Positions 17,229 through 26,327 of a stretch of 64,000 bases of DNA are shown here, in pieces. Below the pieces are notes generated by a model that worked only from the letters and a program-made list of their open reading frames with translations, ran no database searches and was not told the DNA's origin. The position numbers and the translations under genes were made by a program. Numbering within the stretch: position 1 is the stretch's first letter; each line of letters starts with the position of its first letter. The DNA is from CAVYUC01 sp963816685 (GTDB taxonomy: Bacteria; Bacteroidota; Bacteroidia; Bacteroidales; Prolixibacteraceae): positions 372,001 through 436,000 of the forward strand of contig CAWFMB010000014.1 of the NCBI GenBank assembly GCA_963816685.1, written 5' to 3'.

Positions 17229-18170
17229 TTATAAATTAATATTCAACTCCAGGTTATTTTTTGCCTCAATATTGACAGCATTTAAATTGACACCGGCAGT
17301 ATTGCTTTCTGTATCAATTTCAGATTTGAAACTGTAACTATCAGCATTCTTAGTAAATGAGGCCAGGTGAATTTCAAATTCACCTTCTTCGAGAAATGAA
17401 AGTTTATAACTTCCATCTGTTTTAACTTTTGCACTTGTTACTGCATTGGCAAAAAGGATATTTCCGCTTCCCAAACCATGTGTTTCAATTGAGGAATCGT
17501 ATTCTCCCTTTCGGTATGCAAAAACGTATATATTTTCATCCTCCGCTATATTCCCGGTAACTCTTCCAAACAAATTTCCTGATTTATCTTCTTCAATCAG
17601 TCGCACAGCATACTTCATATCTTCGATTGCAGCAAACTTATATTTACTTACATCAGTTGTATCCGTATTTCTGACTATTGACTGCCGCAAGTCGAAATCA
17701 ATTACCAATGATTTTTTCTCATTGATTCCAATTTCAAAATCTCTGTTAAAAATGATTTCAGTTTGTTGTTGCGAAGCATTGGCAAGGTTGTGTTTAACAC
17801 TATCATCCGTAAAAACATAGCATCCGGGTGAATTTCCGGAATTGTCGGTTTCGTAATCAAGAACGAACGAAAGAGTAGTATAGGGGCTCGACATCACTTT
17901 GTTATTCACAAGCAGCATGGTATTTCCCTGACGGAATGCAGAAATTTTAATCGTTTGCTTTACAAAATTCCTTATTGGCAAATCATCGATTTTGATATCC
18001 GATATGGTGATATAAGTTCCAAGAATATTTGCATCATCCGAAGGTGCATCTGTAATTTTAACCGAAATCTCTCCACTTTTTACATCACGAATCTCACCGT
18101 TTTCAGTGCATTGAACAAAAAGTACTGAAAACGATAAGATCGTAACTATAATCAATAAACTTTTTTTCAT
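17229..18170 (-). CDS. DUF4382 lipoprotein
   Basis: 313 residues, lipobox SVLFVQC (Cys about 21). GEISVKITDAPSDDANILGTYITIS is the DUF4382 opening, with ITDAP as its hallmark, and LNPEYR-type motifs are absent. The C-terminal half (about 200-313) reads as a second beta-sandwich (GNLFGRVTGNIAEDENIYVFAY), possibly a carboxypeptidase-regulatory-like fold. Function is unknown; these are surface or periplasmic lipoproteins. It follows the coiled-coil gene by 48 bp on the same strand, so both may respond to the sigma-54 activator encoded upstream. Confidence 0.78.
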   Translation of the reverse strand: MKKSLLIIVTILSFSVLFVQCTENGEIRDVKSGEISVKITDAPSDDANILGTYITISDIKIDDLPIRNFVKQTIKISAFRQGNTMLLVNNKVMSSPYTTLSFVLDYETDNSGNSPGCYVFTDDSVKHNLANASQQQTEIIFNRDFEIGINEKKSLVIDFDLRQSIVRNTDTTDVSKYKFAAIEDMKYAVRLIEEDKSGNLFGRVTGNIAEDENIYVFAYRKGEYDSSIETHGLGSGNILFANAVTSAKVKTDGSYKLSFLEEGEFEIHLASFTKNADSYSFKSEIDTESNTAGVNLNAVNIEAKNNLELNINL

Positions 18171-18218
18171 GGTTTTTTTTAGGTACTAAAAATGGTTTCT
18201 GCGAAACCGGTGAAGTTT

Positions 18219-19151
18219 TTATTTAACTTCCACTACTGCATATTTTGTTACCTTCCAAAACTCTTCCGGATTTTCGATTTTCAGGTACGCAATTTTATCA
18301 TCTTCATAAACATAGCTGTAAGAACTGTCCGGATGTTCTGAAATTATTTCAACTTTCTTGCTAAATAACGGGAACATATCCGTTTTTCTTGTGTCGAGTT
18401 CTGTAAAATAATCCTGATTAAAATTGTCTTTTAACTTATCGCTGCGTCCAAGAAAAAGGAAACCACCATCTTTCTGCAGTACACCATTTTCCTTCAATTC
18501 TTTAAAAGTACCGGATGCAAAATAGGCAGTGTTCATTTTATTGTCTTTTTCAGTAATAATCTGAGCTTTCATTTTTAGCGAATCTTCTTTCATTGAAATA
18601 TGATTTTCAAGCTGGTTCACTTTTTCATCCAGCTCTGCAATCTGGTAATTACGTTTTTCCAATTCGCTGGTTAACTGCTGTACGTTGGTATTTTGTTCTT
18701 CCAAATCTTTTGATAGCTGGGCAATTTTGTTTTTGAATGAATTTATCTCAATTCCTGATGATTTGAGCTTTTTATTCAGTTCCTCAATTTTTTTGCTGCT
18801 TTCTTCAAGCATTGTATTCATGAGTTTAATGTCAGCAACAATCTCTTCTTTTTTAGTAGGGGCACCTTCTTTTGAATCAATCATCAACTGGCTTCTTTTG
18901 CTGTTGATAAAGGTAAGGTTAGCTTCAATTTCGTCAAAAGTGTTTGCCAGATCATTTACCAGCGAATCTCTTTCTTCGTACATCGAATTAAGATCAGAAT
19001 ACTGCTCATTTAATTTGGTCAGTTGAGCTTCCTTCAGTTTTATTTCAGATTGTTTGTTCACTATTAATACAACACATGCAATTATTGCTATGGCAATCAC
19101 AGAAAGCGCGATAATCATATTTCTTCCCATAGATTTCTTTTCTGATTTCAT
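18219..19151 (-). CDS. Membrane-anchored coiled-coil protein
   Basis: 310 residues. One TM helix near residues 11-31 (IALSVIAIAIIACVVLIV) precedes a long heptad-rich region (about 32-200: KLKEAQLTKLNEQYSDLNSMY, ISMKEDSLKMKAQI). The C-terminal 110 residues look globular (GGFLFLGRSDKLKDNFNQDY) and end in EEFWKVTKYAVVEVK. It resembles proteins catalogued as Cbp1-type collagen-binding adhesins of Bacteroides, but I cannot check this and do not claim that role. A sigma-54-like promoter lies 58-73 bp upstream, next to a sigma-54 activator gene. Confidence 0.65.
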   Translation of the reverse strand: MKSEKKSMGRNMIIALSVIAIAIIACVVLIVNKQSEIKLKEAQLTKLNEQYSDLNSMYEERDSLVNDLANTFDEIEANLTFINSKRSQLMIDSKEGAPTKKEEIVADIKLMNTMLEESSKKIEELNKKLKSSGIEINSFKNKIAQLSKDLEEQNTNVQQLTSELEKRNYQIAELDEKVNQLENHISMKEDSLKMKAQIITEKDNKMNTAYFASGTFKELKENGVLQKDGGFLFLGRSDKLKDNFNQDYFTELDTRKTDMFPLFSKKVEIISEHPDSSYSYVYEDDKIAYLKIENPEEFWKVTKYAVVEVK

Positions 19152-19208
19152 GTTTATTTTTTTAAGTTAAACTAATAATTAAAATTTTTAGATGTAATTA
19201 CATCATAT

Positions 19209-19224
19209 TCCAATTTATGTGCCA
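19209..19224 (-). promoter_or_regulatory. Sigma-54-like promoter for the coiled-coil gene
   Basis: The minus strand reads TGGCAC-ATAAA-TTGGA. The -24 element TGGCAC is perfect and the GG-to-GG spacing is 10 nt as in sigma-54 promoters; the -12 element has TTGG instead of TTGC. Predicted start of transcription is about 45 nt before the ATG at 19151. The sigma-54 activator gene is adjacent. Confidence 0.45.
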
Positions 19225-19232
19225 CATCAAAA

Positions 19233-19252
19233 AGTACACGATATCGTGCACT
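19233..19252. promoter_or_regulatory. 20-bp palindrome, possible operator
   Basis: AGTACACGATATCGTGCACT is symmetric at 9 of 10 pairs. It lies 8 bp upstream of the sigma-54-like -24 box. This is very close for a classic enhancer site, so it may be an operator of another regulator or the response-regulator site. Confidence 0.4.
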
Positions 19253-19289
19253 AAATCAGTTAAGTATGAATAGTAATGTTAAGAATGGT

Positions 19290-19323
19290 GCTATCGTTTT
19301 GATAGCTGTTTATCAAATTGATA
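19290..19323. other. Two small inverted repeats after the response-regulator gene
   Basis: GCTATC (19290-19295) pairs with GATAGC (19301-19306), and TATCAA with TTGATA (19311-19323). Neither is followed by a T-run on the minus strand, so a terminator is possible but weak; they could also be binding sites for the activator. Confidence 0.3.
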
Positions 19324-19337
19324 AGTTGAGGAAGTTT

Positions 19338-20684
19338 TTAATTTTCTTCTTTTAGCATCCGGTAAATAGTTGCAACTCCTATATCAAGTTTGTCGGCAAC
19401 AAGTTTTGTATTATTATTATGTTTGTTCAGGTAATTTTTAACAATCCGGATATTGTATTCCCGCAGGCTCATTTCTGTTTCAATATTTTCAGGTAAAAGC
19501 ATATCATTGCCCAAAATAATGTTTTCGGCGTTGATTTCGTCGGTATCAGAAATCGTTATTGCCAGTTCGATAACAGATTTTAGTTCCCTGATGTTACCGG
19601 GAAATGAGTATGACAGCAGCTTATCGACCGCTGATTTTGAAAGGGTTTTTGCAGGGAAATCATTTTCAGCGCAAAATACATTAATAAAATGCTTTGAAAG
19701 TAAAATAATATCTGTACCACGTTCTCTCAGAGGTGGTAATTCGATTGAAAGCCCGAAAAGGCGATAATACAAATCCTGTCTGAATGTACCTTTCAGAACA
19801 ACATCCTGCAGGTTTTTATTTGTGGCTACAATTATTCGGCAGTCGGTTTTTACAGGTTTGTTGCTGCCAACCCTCACTATTTCTTTTTCCTGCAATGCCC
19901 TTAAAAGTTTTGCCTGCAGTGAAATATCCATTTCGGCAATTTCATCCAGAAACAGTGTTCCGCCATTGGCTTCTTCAAATTTTCCAATTCGTCTGAAATT
20001 CGCTCCGGTGAATGATCCTTTTTCGTGACCAAAGAGTTCACTTTCGGTTAAATCTTTTGGAATTGCAGCCATATTTACTGCTACAAATGGTTTCGATGCT
20101 CGTTTCGAGTTATAATGAATTGCTTTAGCCACCAGCTCTTTACCGGTGCCTGTTTCGCCGGTTATAGTAACCGAAATGTTTGTTCGTGTCGCTTTTTCAA
20201 TGAGGCTGAATATTTGTTTTGTTGCCGCGCTGTTACCGACTATAGTATTTTGATAACTGTATTTTTTCTTTACCTCATTTCGCAAAGTAACAAGTTCACG
20301 TTTGAGTTTTTCACCTTTCCTAACGTTTTGTACTGTATTTAAAAGTCGTTCGCGAATATCATTCGATTTTACAATATAATCATAAGCACCGTACTTCAAT
20401 AAATCTACTACAACTTCAATTTCGTCCTGCTCTGAAATAAGAATAACCTGGATTTCTTCGTTTTCTGCTTTTATTCGTTTTAATAATTCCAATCCGCGTG
20501 TATCGGGCAGCCGGTAGTCAAGAGTAATTAAATCAGGTGCTTTGTGCAGGTTATTTATACAATCTTTACCTGTGGTGAAGGATTCTATTTCATAATCCGG
20601 ATTCAGCGAGAGGTTGTGCACCAGCAGTTTATTATACCACTCGTTATCTTCTACTACAAATATTTTAAATGGTTTGTCATCCAT
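19338..20684 (-). CDS. Sigma-54-dependent response regulator (NtrC family)
   Basis: 448 residues. The receiver domain spans about 5-120 with phospho-acceptor Asp 56 (LITLDYRLP) and conserved Lys in YDYIVKSND. The AAA+ domain (about 145-380) has Walker A GETGTGKE, the sigma-54 contact loop GSFTGA (canonical GAFTGA), Walker B GGTLFLDEIAE and LPPLRERGTDI. The C-terminal helix-turn-helix (KLVADKLDIGVATIYRML) is Fis-like. It activates sigma-54 promoters after phosphorylation. The hybrid kinase gene lies 41 bp upstream on the same strand, a natural partner. Confidence 0.93.
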   Translation of the reverse strand: MDDKPFKIFVVEDNEWYNKLLVHNLSLNPDYEIESFTTGKDCINNLHKAPDLITLDYRLPDTRGLELLKRIKAENEEIQVILISEQDEIEVVVDLLKYGAYDYIVKSNDIRERLLNTVQNVRKGEKLKRELVTLRNEVKKKYSYQNTIVGNSAATKQIFSLIEKATRTNISVTITGETGTGKELVAKAIHYNSKRASKPFVAVNMAAIPKDLTESELFGHEKGSFTGANFRRIGKFEEANGGTLFLDEIAEMDISLQAKLLRALQEKEIVRVGSNKPVKTDCRIIVATNKNLQDVVLKGTFRQDLYYRLFGLSIELPPLRERGTDIILLSKHFINVFCAENDFPAKTLSKSAVDKLLSYSFPGNIRELKSVIELAITISDTDEINAENIILGNDMLLPENIETEMSLREYNIRIVKNYLNKHNNNTKLVADKLDIGVATIYRMLKEEN

Positions 20685-20725
20685 GTTTTGATTAATCGCT
20701 TTTTAATTTTTATCTGTAAAGTTAG

Positions 20726-23161
20726 TTAGTTTTTAAGTTGTGGAGGGAAAGTAATGTCTTTAATTTGTTGTGATTCATTTAGATAATTTTTTAAAAATAA
20801 ATTGATTTCTGTCACTTCTTTCTCAACAGTAATGAGAATGCTGATTATTTTTTCATGATTCACAGATGGTTGCATAGCAGCTGATTTCTCCAAATTTTTT
20901 ATATTTTGGTAAAGACTTGCAGCACGCAGGTGTTTGCATTGCGGTGCAATTTTATGAGAGATTTCAGCAACCATATTCCAGTCTTTAGCACTGACTGCTG
21001 CTTTTAATTGTTCCAATCCGGTTTCAACCGATTGAATAAAAAGCAGGATCATTTCTTTCATGAAAAGTTTATCACCGTTCATCAGATGTTCAAGCTCAGT
21101 AATATTAATTTGTGGCTGTACCGGTTTTTCAATCCCTGCTGGTTTAAATATGGCTACAGAATTAATTGCATCCACCAGATTTTTCTCTGAAAATGGTTTT
21201 GGCAGAAATACTGAAATGCCGGCTTTTTTGCATGATTCTTTTTCAACAGGATCCGTTGTTGCTGTAATTGCGATTATTTTTATTTCAGGTTTTATTTTCA
21301 GGATGGATTTTGTGGCTTCAATTCCATTTTTCTTTGGCATTCGAACATCCATTAAAACAATGTCGAAATTTCCGCTTAGAGCCATATCCACTGTCTCAAT
21401 TCCATTGGTGGCTTCCCGATATTGCACTCCCCACTTTTTAAATATTCCCTTAAACAAGAAACGATTGAATTCTTCATCGTCGGCCACAAGGATATTTAAA
21501 TGTTTAAATGATTCCGGAATATCAGGTGAATCAAATCTTTTTTCTTCAATTTTGTTTATTTCACCCAGTCGGTACGGAACATTTAGTCTGATGGTTGTGC
21601 CGCTGCCAGGTTCGCTTTCAATGATAATTTTGCCGCCCTGTAATTCCACCAGTTTCTTAACAATTGAAAGTCCTAATCCTGTGCCACGATACTTTTTGCC
21701 ATCCTGATCTTCAGCCTGAACAAACTCATCGAAAATGATCTTCTGGTTTTCTTTTGTAATTCCAATACCTGTATCGGAAACTTCCATTTGTAGTTCAATC
21801 AAGTTGTTTTTCTGAGGAGTTGCATAAGCCATTATTTTTACTTCGCCTTCGTCAGTAAATTTAATTGCATTACTTACCAGGTTAATAAGAATCTGCTTTA
21901 GCCGCAGTGGATCACCAATAAGTGCTTTCGGAATGTTTTCAGATAAATCTAATTTTAACGATATCCATTTCTTGGCAGCTGCATATTTTTCAAGAGCATG
22001 AATTTCATCGAATACTTTTTGAGGTGAAAAATGTACTAACTCAAATTTTAATTTATTTGCCTGAATTTTAGAAAAATCAAGAGTGTCATTGATAATGCTG
22101 TTCAGATGGTTTGCCGATTGGGCCAGAATGGAAATCTGTTCGTCTAAATCATCGTTGTTTTCACGGTGAAGTAATTGTTCTGCCAACCCATAAATTGCAT
22201 TTACCGGCGTACGCATCTCGTGGCTGACATTGGCGGCAAATTGTTCTTTTGCAAGTGCCAGTTTTTCTGCTTCTTCGGTAGTCCGCTTCAATGCGCGTTG
22301 GTATGCCCTTGTTTTTTTCATGTAATTATATAAAAGAAAAAGTACCACCAGCAGCAACACTACAGCGGTTATCGAAAAAGCAAGCAGACGCTGGTATGTT
22401 AGTCCTGCCAATCGATCTGCTTCCTGCGTCTTTACCAGCAAACCATCAGTCTCAGCTTTTTCAGCTTTCGTAATAAGCTGGTTAATTTTTTCAGTAATAA
22501 TTATATTTTGGGCAATTAACTTTGATTCAATTTTATTCGATTTTTCACCTTTTTCTATTATTTCTGATTCAATATTCTGAATTTTATTTTTTATTTCATC
22601 TGTTTCAATTTGTCGTTCTACAATAGTAGTATCAACAATTGTTTTTTTACCTCCAAAAATTTTCCGTAATAATCCGCTTTTTTCAGTTTCAACCTGAATT
22701 GTATCGTATTTTGGTTCTTCCAGTTTCGAATATATTTCGGTGAATTCGGGTTTGGCCTTTTGGGATTTTTTATGAAGTTGCATTACTTCCTGCCACAACT
22801 TCATTTTCTCCAGAGCTAAAACATTGAACGAATCCACAAGTATGCGATCGTTACCTGCAGGAGCTGTTATTTTGTTGAGTGTTTGTAATTTGGAAGTTAT
22901 TTTCGCCTGCAATGTATCGTATAATTTCAGATTTTTATTGTTGTCAGATAAAACATATAATCGCACATTGTTTTCAATCACAAGAAGATCTGAAGAAATA
23001 TCTTTTATTAAAAAAAGTTTATTGTCGGGACGCGCTTCCCGGTGAACCGAATCCACAATCTGCGATAAACTTTTATATGCAAAGTATCCTGATGTAATTA
23101 CAGCTGCTGCAATAATCACTGCCAGTAGGGTAATTTGTGTTTCTATCCTGAATTTTGCCAT
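20726..23161 (-). CDS. Hybrid sensor histidine kinase with receiver and HPt domains
   Basis: 811 residues. TM1 is at about 9-29; an extracytoplasmic helical sensor region (about 32-255) with predicted coiled coils follows; TM2 is at about 258-282. HisKA has its His near 314 (NVSHEMRTP). The HATPase domain shows N-box LVSNAIKF, GIGITKENQ and GTGLGLSIVKKL. The receiver has Asp near 605 (DIVLMDVRMP). An HPt domain closes the protein with His near 733 (AEISHKIAP). The His-Asp-His chain can pass phosphate to Asp 56 of the sigma-54 activator next door, a complete phosphorelay in two genes. The sensed signal is unknown. Confidence 0.93.
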   Translation of the reverse strand: MAKFRIETQITLLAVIIAAAVITSGYFAYKSLSQIVDSVHREARPDNKLFLIKDISSDLLVIENNVRLYVLSDNNKNLKLYDTLQAKITSKLQTLNKITAPAGNDRILVDSFNVLALEKMKLWQEVMQLHKKSQKAKPEFTEIYSKLEEPKYDTIQVETEKSGLLRKIFGGKKTIVDTTIVERQIETDEIKNKIQNIESEIIEKGEKSNKIESKLIAQNIIITEKINQLITKAEKAETDGLLVKTQEADRLAGLTYQRLLAFSITAVVLLLVVLFLLYNYMKKTRAYQRALKRTTEEAEKLALAKEQFAANVSHEMRTPVNAIYGLAEQLLHRENNDDLDEQISILAQSANHLNSIINDTLDFSKIQANKLKFELVHFSPQKVFDEIHALEKYAAAKKWISLKLDLSENIPKALIGDPLRLKQILINLVSNAIKFTDEGEVKIMAYATPQKNNLIELQMEVSDTGIGITKENQKIIFDEFVQAEDQDGKKYRGTGLGLSIVKKLVELQGGKIIIESEPGSGTTIRLNVPYRLGEINKIEEKRFDSPDIPESFKHLNILVADDEEFNRFLFKGIFKKWGVQYREATNGIETVDMALSGNFDIVLMDVRMPKKNGIEATKSILKIKPEIKIIAITATTDPVEKESCKKAGISVFLPKPFSEKNLVDAINSVAIFKPAGIEKPVQPQINITELEHLMNGDKLFMKEMILLFIQSVETGLEQLKAAVSAKDWNMVAEISHKIAPQCKHLRAASLYQNIKNLEKSAAMQPSVNHEKIISILITVEKEVTEINLFLKNYLNESQQIKDITFPPQLKN

Positions 23162-23286
23162 TCCGGAATTTATAATTTGTTTTTATTTAACACGTTAAAC
23201 AACGGTTTGTTTTTAATATTTAGTATTAATGCAGAACCGCCAGCATCATTGAAATGTAGCTTGCAGTACTGTAATATACAACAATG

Positions 23287-23345
23287 TTAAAAAAGTGTTC
23301 TCATGTCAACTGGCAGGTACTGCTGGTTTGAGAACTTTTTATCTT
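23287..23345 (+). terminator. Terminator-like hairpin upstream of the redoxin gene
   Basis: AAAAAGTGTTCTCA (from about 23289) can pair with TGAGAACTTTTT (23329-23340) with one bulged base, and a T-run follows on the plus strand. No plus-strand gene lies before it, so it could end a short leader or small RNA, or act as an attenuator for the redoxin gene. Confidence 0.4.
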
Positions 23346-23386
23346 CATAAATGTTGATAACGGAGGGAAAAGTTAAAAAAATTAAA

Positions 23387-23929
23387 ATGAAATTTGTTTT
23401 ATTTAACCTGCTTTTTATATTATTTCTTTTCATTCAGGCATCCAAACAACCGGAAGTTGGAAGCAAAGCACCTGATTTTAGCTTGAATACTATTCAGGGG
23501 AAAAATATTGAGCTACATGATTTGTATCAGGATAGACCTCTTGTACTGGTGGTTTTACGCGGCTGGCCTGGATATCAGTGCCCCATTTGTACCCGGCAGG
23601 TTGGAGATTTGGTTGCCAATGCGAATAAATTTGCTGAACAAAATGCACAAGTTTTAATGGTATATCCCGGACCATCAGAACAATTGCAGGAACATGCCCG
23701 TGAGTTTTCTGCAGATTTTGATTTCCCGGAAAATTTCTACTTTACAATTGATCCCAATTACTTAATGATAAATAAATACGGCCTCCGATGGGAGGCTCCG
23801 AAAGAAACTGCATACCCTTCCACATTCGTAATCGATAAAAACGGGGAAATAGTTTTCGCTAAAATCAGTACTACACATGGTGGCCGGGCAGAAATGGAAG
23901 AGATTTTGACTGCACTCGAAAATTTATGA
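23387..23929 (+). CDS. Secreted peroxiredoxin/thioredoxin-like protein (AhpC/TSA fold)
   Basis: 180 residues from ATG 23387, which gives a clean signal peptide (MKFVLFNLLFILFLFIQASK); an in-frame ATG at 23351 would add 12 residues. GSKAPDFSLNTIQGKNIELHD is the redoxin opening. The active site reads RGWPGYQCPICTRQ, a CPxC pair near residue 68 rather than the single peroxidatic Cys of classic peroxiredoxins. KYGLRWEAPKETAYPSTFVID contains the cis-Pro region. It probably reduces peroxides or disulfides in the periplasm. Its stop overlaps the 3' end of the converging GH130 gene by 6 bp. Confidence 0.82.
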   Translation: MKFVLFNLLFILFLFIQASKQPEVGSKAPDFSLNTIQGKNIELHDLYQDRPLVLVVLRGWPGYQCPICTRQVGDLVANANKFAEQNAQVLMVYPGPSEQLQEHAREFSADFDFPENFYFTIDPNYLMINKYGLRWEAPKETAYPSTFVIDKNGEIVFAKISTTHGGRAEMEEILTALENL

Positions 23930-25063
23930 ATTATGGTGAACTGCAACCGCAATTTTAGAATCTGCAGTGCCGTAATACAGAAACCATTTGTCCTGAAAAA
24001 ATACCAATCCTTCCACAAAACAAACGTTATTTACTTCACCTGTTTTTTCATATTCCTTGTCGGGATGAATAAAATAACTTTCAGTCCGGCTAACCATTTT
24101 CCAGGGTTCGCTTTTATCAAACATCACTTGTCCGGCAGCATAGGTGAATTTTGGCAATTCAGGATCATTAAAATTGGCAGCATTGCTTCCGTTGTAAATC
24201 AGCAAAATACCATCATCATTTAAAAGTGCGAAAGGACCCGGTTCTACCAGCCGGCTGTCAAAATAACCCGGGCGCGGATGCAGTACCTGAATCATTTCTC
24301 CGGTTTCGGCATTTTCTGCTACTTCCCAGTGAATCAAATCGTCTGAACTGGCCATGAAAAGACTGGTGTCGCCAAAATACATCCAGTACCTTCCATTAAT
24401 TTTTTCAGCAATCATCTTGTTGCCTTTTTGTTTTACAACAATGGCACCCGATTTAGACCAGATGTCCTTGTATTTAGCAGCATTTAAAAACTGTCCTTTT
24501 TTTGTCCAGTTTTGCAGATCGTCTGAGATTGCCAGACACAGTCGTGCTGTTTTTCCGTCATATGCTGTATATGTCATAATGTATTTACCGTCATCTGTCT
24601 CAACAATACGAGGGTCTTCGGTGCCGTCGAAATATTCAGACCCCTGAACTTCTGAATAACTGTAAGTTGAATCCTTACGGTAGCTCCATTCAAATTTATT
24701 CAAGTTGTCGTTATCCGGGTAAAAGACCGGCTTCTGAAATTTTTTAAAATGCAATCCGTCATAACTTACTGCAAGTCCAATTCGTGAAGTTCCGCTTGCA
24801 TCCTGTGCCCGGTAAAAAAGATAAACTTTGTCATCTTTTACAATTGCTGCCGGGTTCAGCACATTTCTTTCTTCCCAATGAACCGGTTTCTGGTTAACAG
24901 GGCATACGAAAATCAAATCGGAGGAGGATTGCAGGATAGGATTCAGACTGTCTGCTTTAACAAAATTTTTAAAAGCCCAGCTTTCAGTTATTTCCCTTTT
25001 GTTGTTTTGCAGGCTGCAGCTAACATAAAGAAAAGCTAAAATCAATATGGGAAGTTGTTTCAT
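23924..25063 (-). CDS. GH130-like glycosidase/phosphorylase lipoprotein
   Basis: 379 residues, lipobox FLYVSC (Cys about 16). A five-bladed-propeller glycosidase pattern is visible: VLNPAAIVKDDKVYLFYRAQ, GTEDPRIVETDDGKYIMTYTA, ISDDLQNWTKKG and WMYFGDTSLFMASSDDLIHW. NPA and EDPRI are typical of GH130, which acts on beta-linked mannosides. GH43-like families share the fold, so the assignment is by motif only. A lipid anchor suggests a surface or periplasmic site, unlike cytosolic GH130 phosphorylases, so hydrolysis is more likely than phosphorolysis (inference). Confidence 0.75.
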   Translation of the reverse strand: MKQLPILILAFLYVSCSLQNNKREITESWAFKNFVKADSLNPILQSSSDLIFVCPVNQKPVHWEERNVLNPAAIVKDDKVYLFYRAQDASGTSRIGLAVSYDGLHFKKFQKPVFYPDNDNLNKFEWSYRKDSTYSYSEVQGSEYFDGTEDPRIVETDDGKYIMTYTAYDGKTARLCLAISDDLQNWTKKGQFLNAAKYKDIWSKSGAIVVKQKGNKMIAEKINGRYWMYFGDTSLFMASSDDLIHWEVAENAETGEMIQVLHPRPGYFDSRLVEPGPFALLNDDGILLIYNGSNAANFNDPELPKFTYAAGQVMFDKSEPWKMVSRTESYFIHPDKEYEKTGEVNNVCFVEGLVFFQDKWFLYYGTADSKIAVAVHHNS

Positions 25064-25350
25064 CGTTTATTGTTTATTTGTAAAGTTATGAATAAACGTT
25101 GTAGTATTTAGCTTCGTCTTTTTAACAAAGGACACTGCAAGTCTCAAAATTGTTGCTTAAGTTGAATTTCTTCCTAAATTAAAAAAGCTTATTGGTAAGG
25201 AATGGATAAATTTTATGAAAAATCAATACAAGCAAGAGTTAGGAGCATTAATAATCATTAGTGTTTTTTAGCATTTTTTACACCAACTATCCTCATCTTC
25301 AATTGTCTGTATAGTAGTTAAACAATTGAAAATATTTAAAAACTCAAGTC

Positions 25351-25947
25351 ATGAAAAATTTAAAAATAGGTTTGATGCTGTTTCTGGTGGTTCTTGCATC
25401 AGGCAGTACGATGGCAAAAGGGACATTAAAAGTGGAAATGGTACCCGGAGATGATGAAAAAGCGATGGTAAATGTTTTACTGGCACCTGACAGCAAGTTT
25501 GAAGTCAGTGTGATTGACAGCAGCGGTAAAGTTATTTATAACGTAAGTGATAAAACTCAATCGTTCGATTACAGAAAGATTTATGATTTTTCGAGTCTCG
25601 GTAATGGTAAATATACCTTTGAGGTTAAAATGGGAGATGAAACAGAAATAGACGATCTTCTTGTGAAAGATGGAGAGGTTCAGATTGCCGGACAGGAAGA
25701 GCTGCTATCGCCCTATTTTAAGTTGAACGGTAAGTTTCTTGAATTTACTTTTCCCAATACTACAGAAAAGGAAGCAAGATTACTGTTGTACAATAACGAT
25801 AAAGACTATTGGATTTTTCAGGAAACATTGAGGCCTGAATATGATATTTCGCAGGAACTTAATCTTGCAGCGTTAAAACCTGGAAGTTATAAAGCTGTTT
25901 TAATCAGCGGCGAAAATTCCTACGATTACAGGTTCCATCTCAACTGA
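25351..25947 (+). CDS. Small secreted protein, two beta-rich halves
   Basis: 198 residues, signal peptide about 1-22 (ending TMAKG). Two similar halves of about 85 residues can be seen: the first with FEVSVIDSSGKVIYN and LGNGKYTFEVKMG, the second with ARLLLYNNDKDYWIF and LKPGSYKAVLISG. Each resembles the beta-sandwich of Por-type secretion tails (L..G.Y...), but the last residues YDYRFHLN are not a standard T9SS end. Function not recognised. An intrinsic terminator follows 42 bp after the stop. Confidence 0.6.
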   Translation: MKNLKIGLMLFLVVLASGSTMAKGTLKVEMVPGDDEKAMVNVLLAPDSKFEVSVIDSSGKVIYNVSDKTQSFDYRKIYDFSSLGNGKYTFEVKMGDETEIDDLLVKDGEVQIAGQEELLSPYFKLNGKFLEFTFPNTTEKEARLLLYNNDKDYWIFQETLRPEYDISQELNLAALKPGSYKAVLISGENSYDYRFHLN

Positions 25948-25988
25948 CATTTTACAGATTTTTATTGAAAGTTGTAACCTGTTTAATA

Positions 25989-26018
25989 AAGCCGGCTCTT
26001 TACAGAACCGGCTTTGTG
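25989..26018 (+). terminator. Intrinsic terminator
   Basis: AAGCCGGCTC (25989-25998) pairs with GAACCGGCTT (26005-26014) with one G-T pair, followed by TGTGTTT. It ends the 25351-25947 transcript. Confidence 0.7.
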
Positions 26019-26121
26019 TTTGGGCATAACCTCCCCAACATATTGAGTTGTAATCGTTGAAATGTGCGTGGTTGAATTTTGAATTCTCTTCACATTAATG
26101 TTTATGCAGCATTATATAATC

Positions 26122-26190
26122 GAACCCGTACCGGGTTCATGTTCTATTTAGGATATTAATTGCTACTATAATCGAATCCGTACCGGATTC
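26122..26190. repeat. Two related 17-nt hairpins with compensatory changes
   Basis: GAACCCG-TAC-CGGGTTC (26122-26138) and GAATCCG-TAC-CGGATTC (26174-26190), both preceded by ATAATC. The changed bases still pair in each copy. The 26019-26363 gap holds no gene; besides these hairpins it contains only a related sequence around 26250-26295 and the GC-rich element at its end. Confidence 0.6.
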
Positions 26191-26327
26191 TGTTTCAACG
26201 CAGTATGCGTTGGATTTTAGTAGAAAAAAATAACGTTGTTGTTATATTTCCAACCCGGTATGGTTGGATAAAAAAGTCGATTCCTCCCGGAACCGGCTTC
26301 AAATCTTTTGGATTCTCTCTTGTATTT

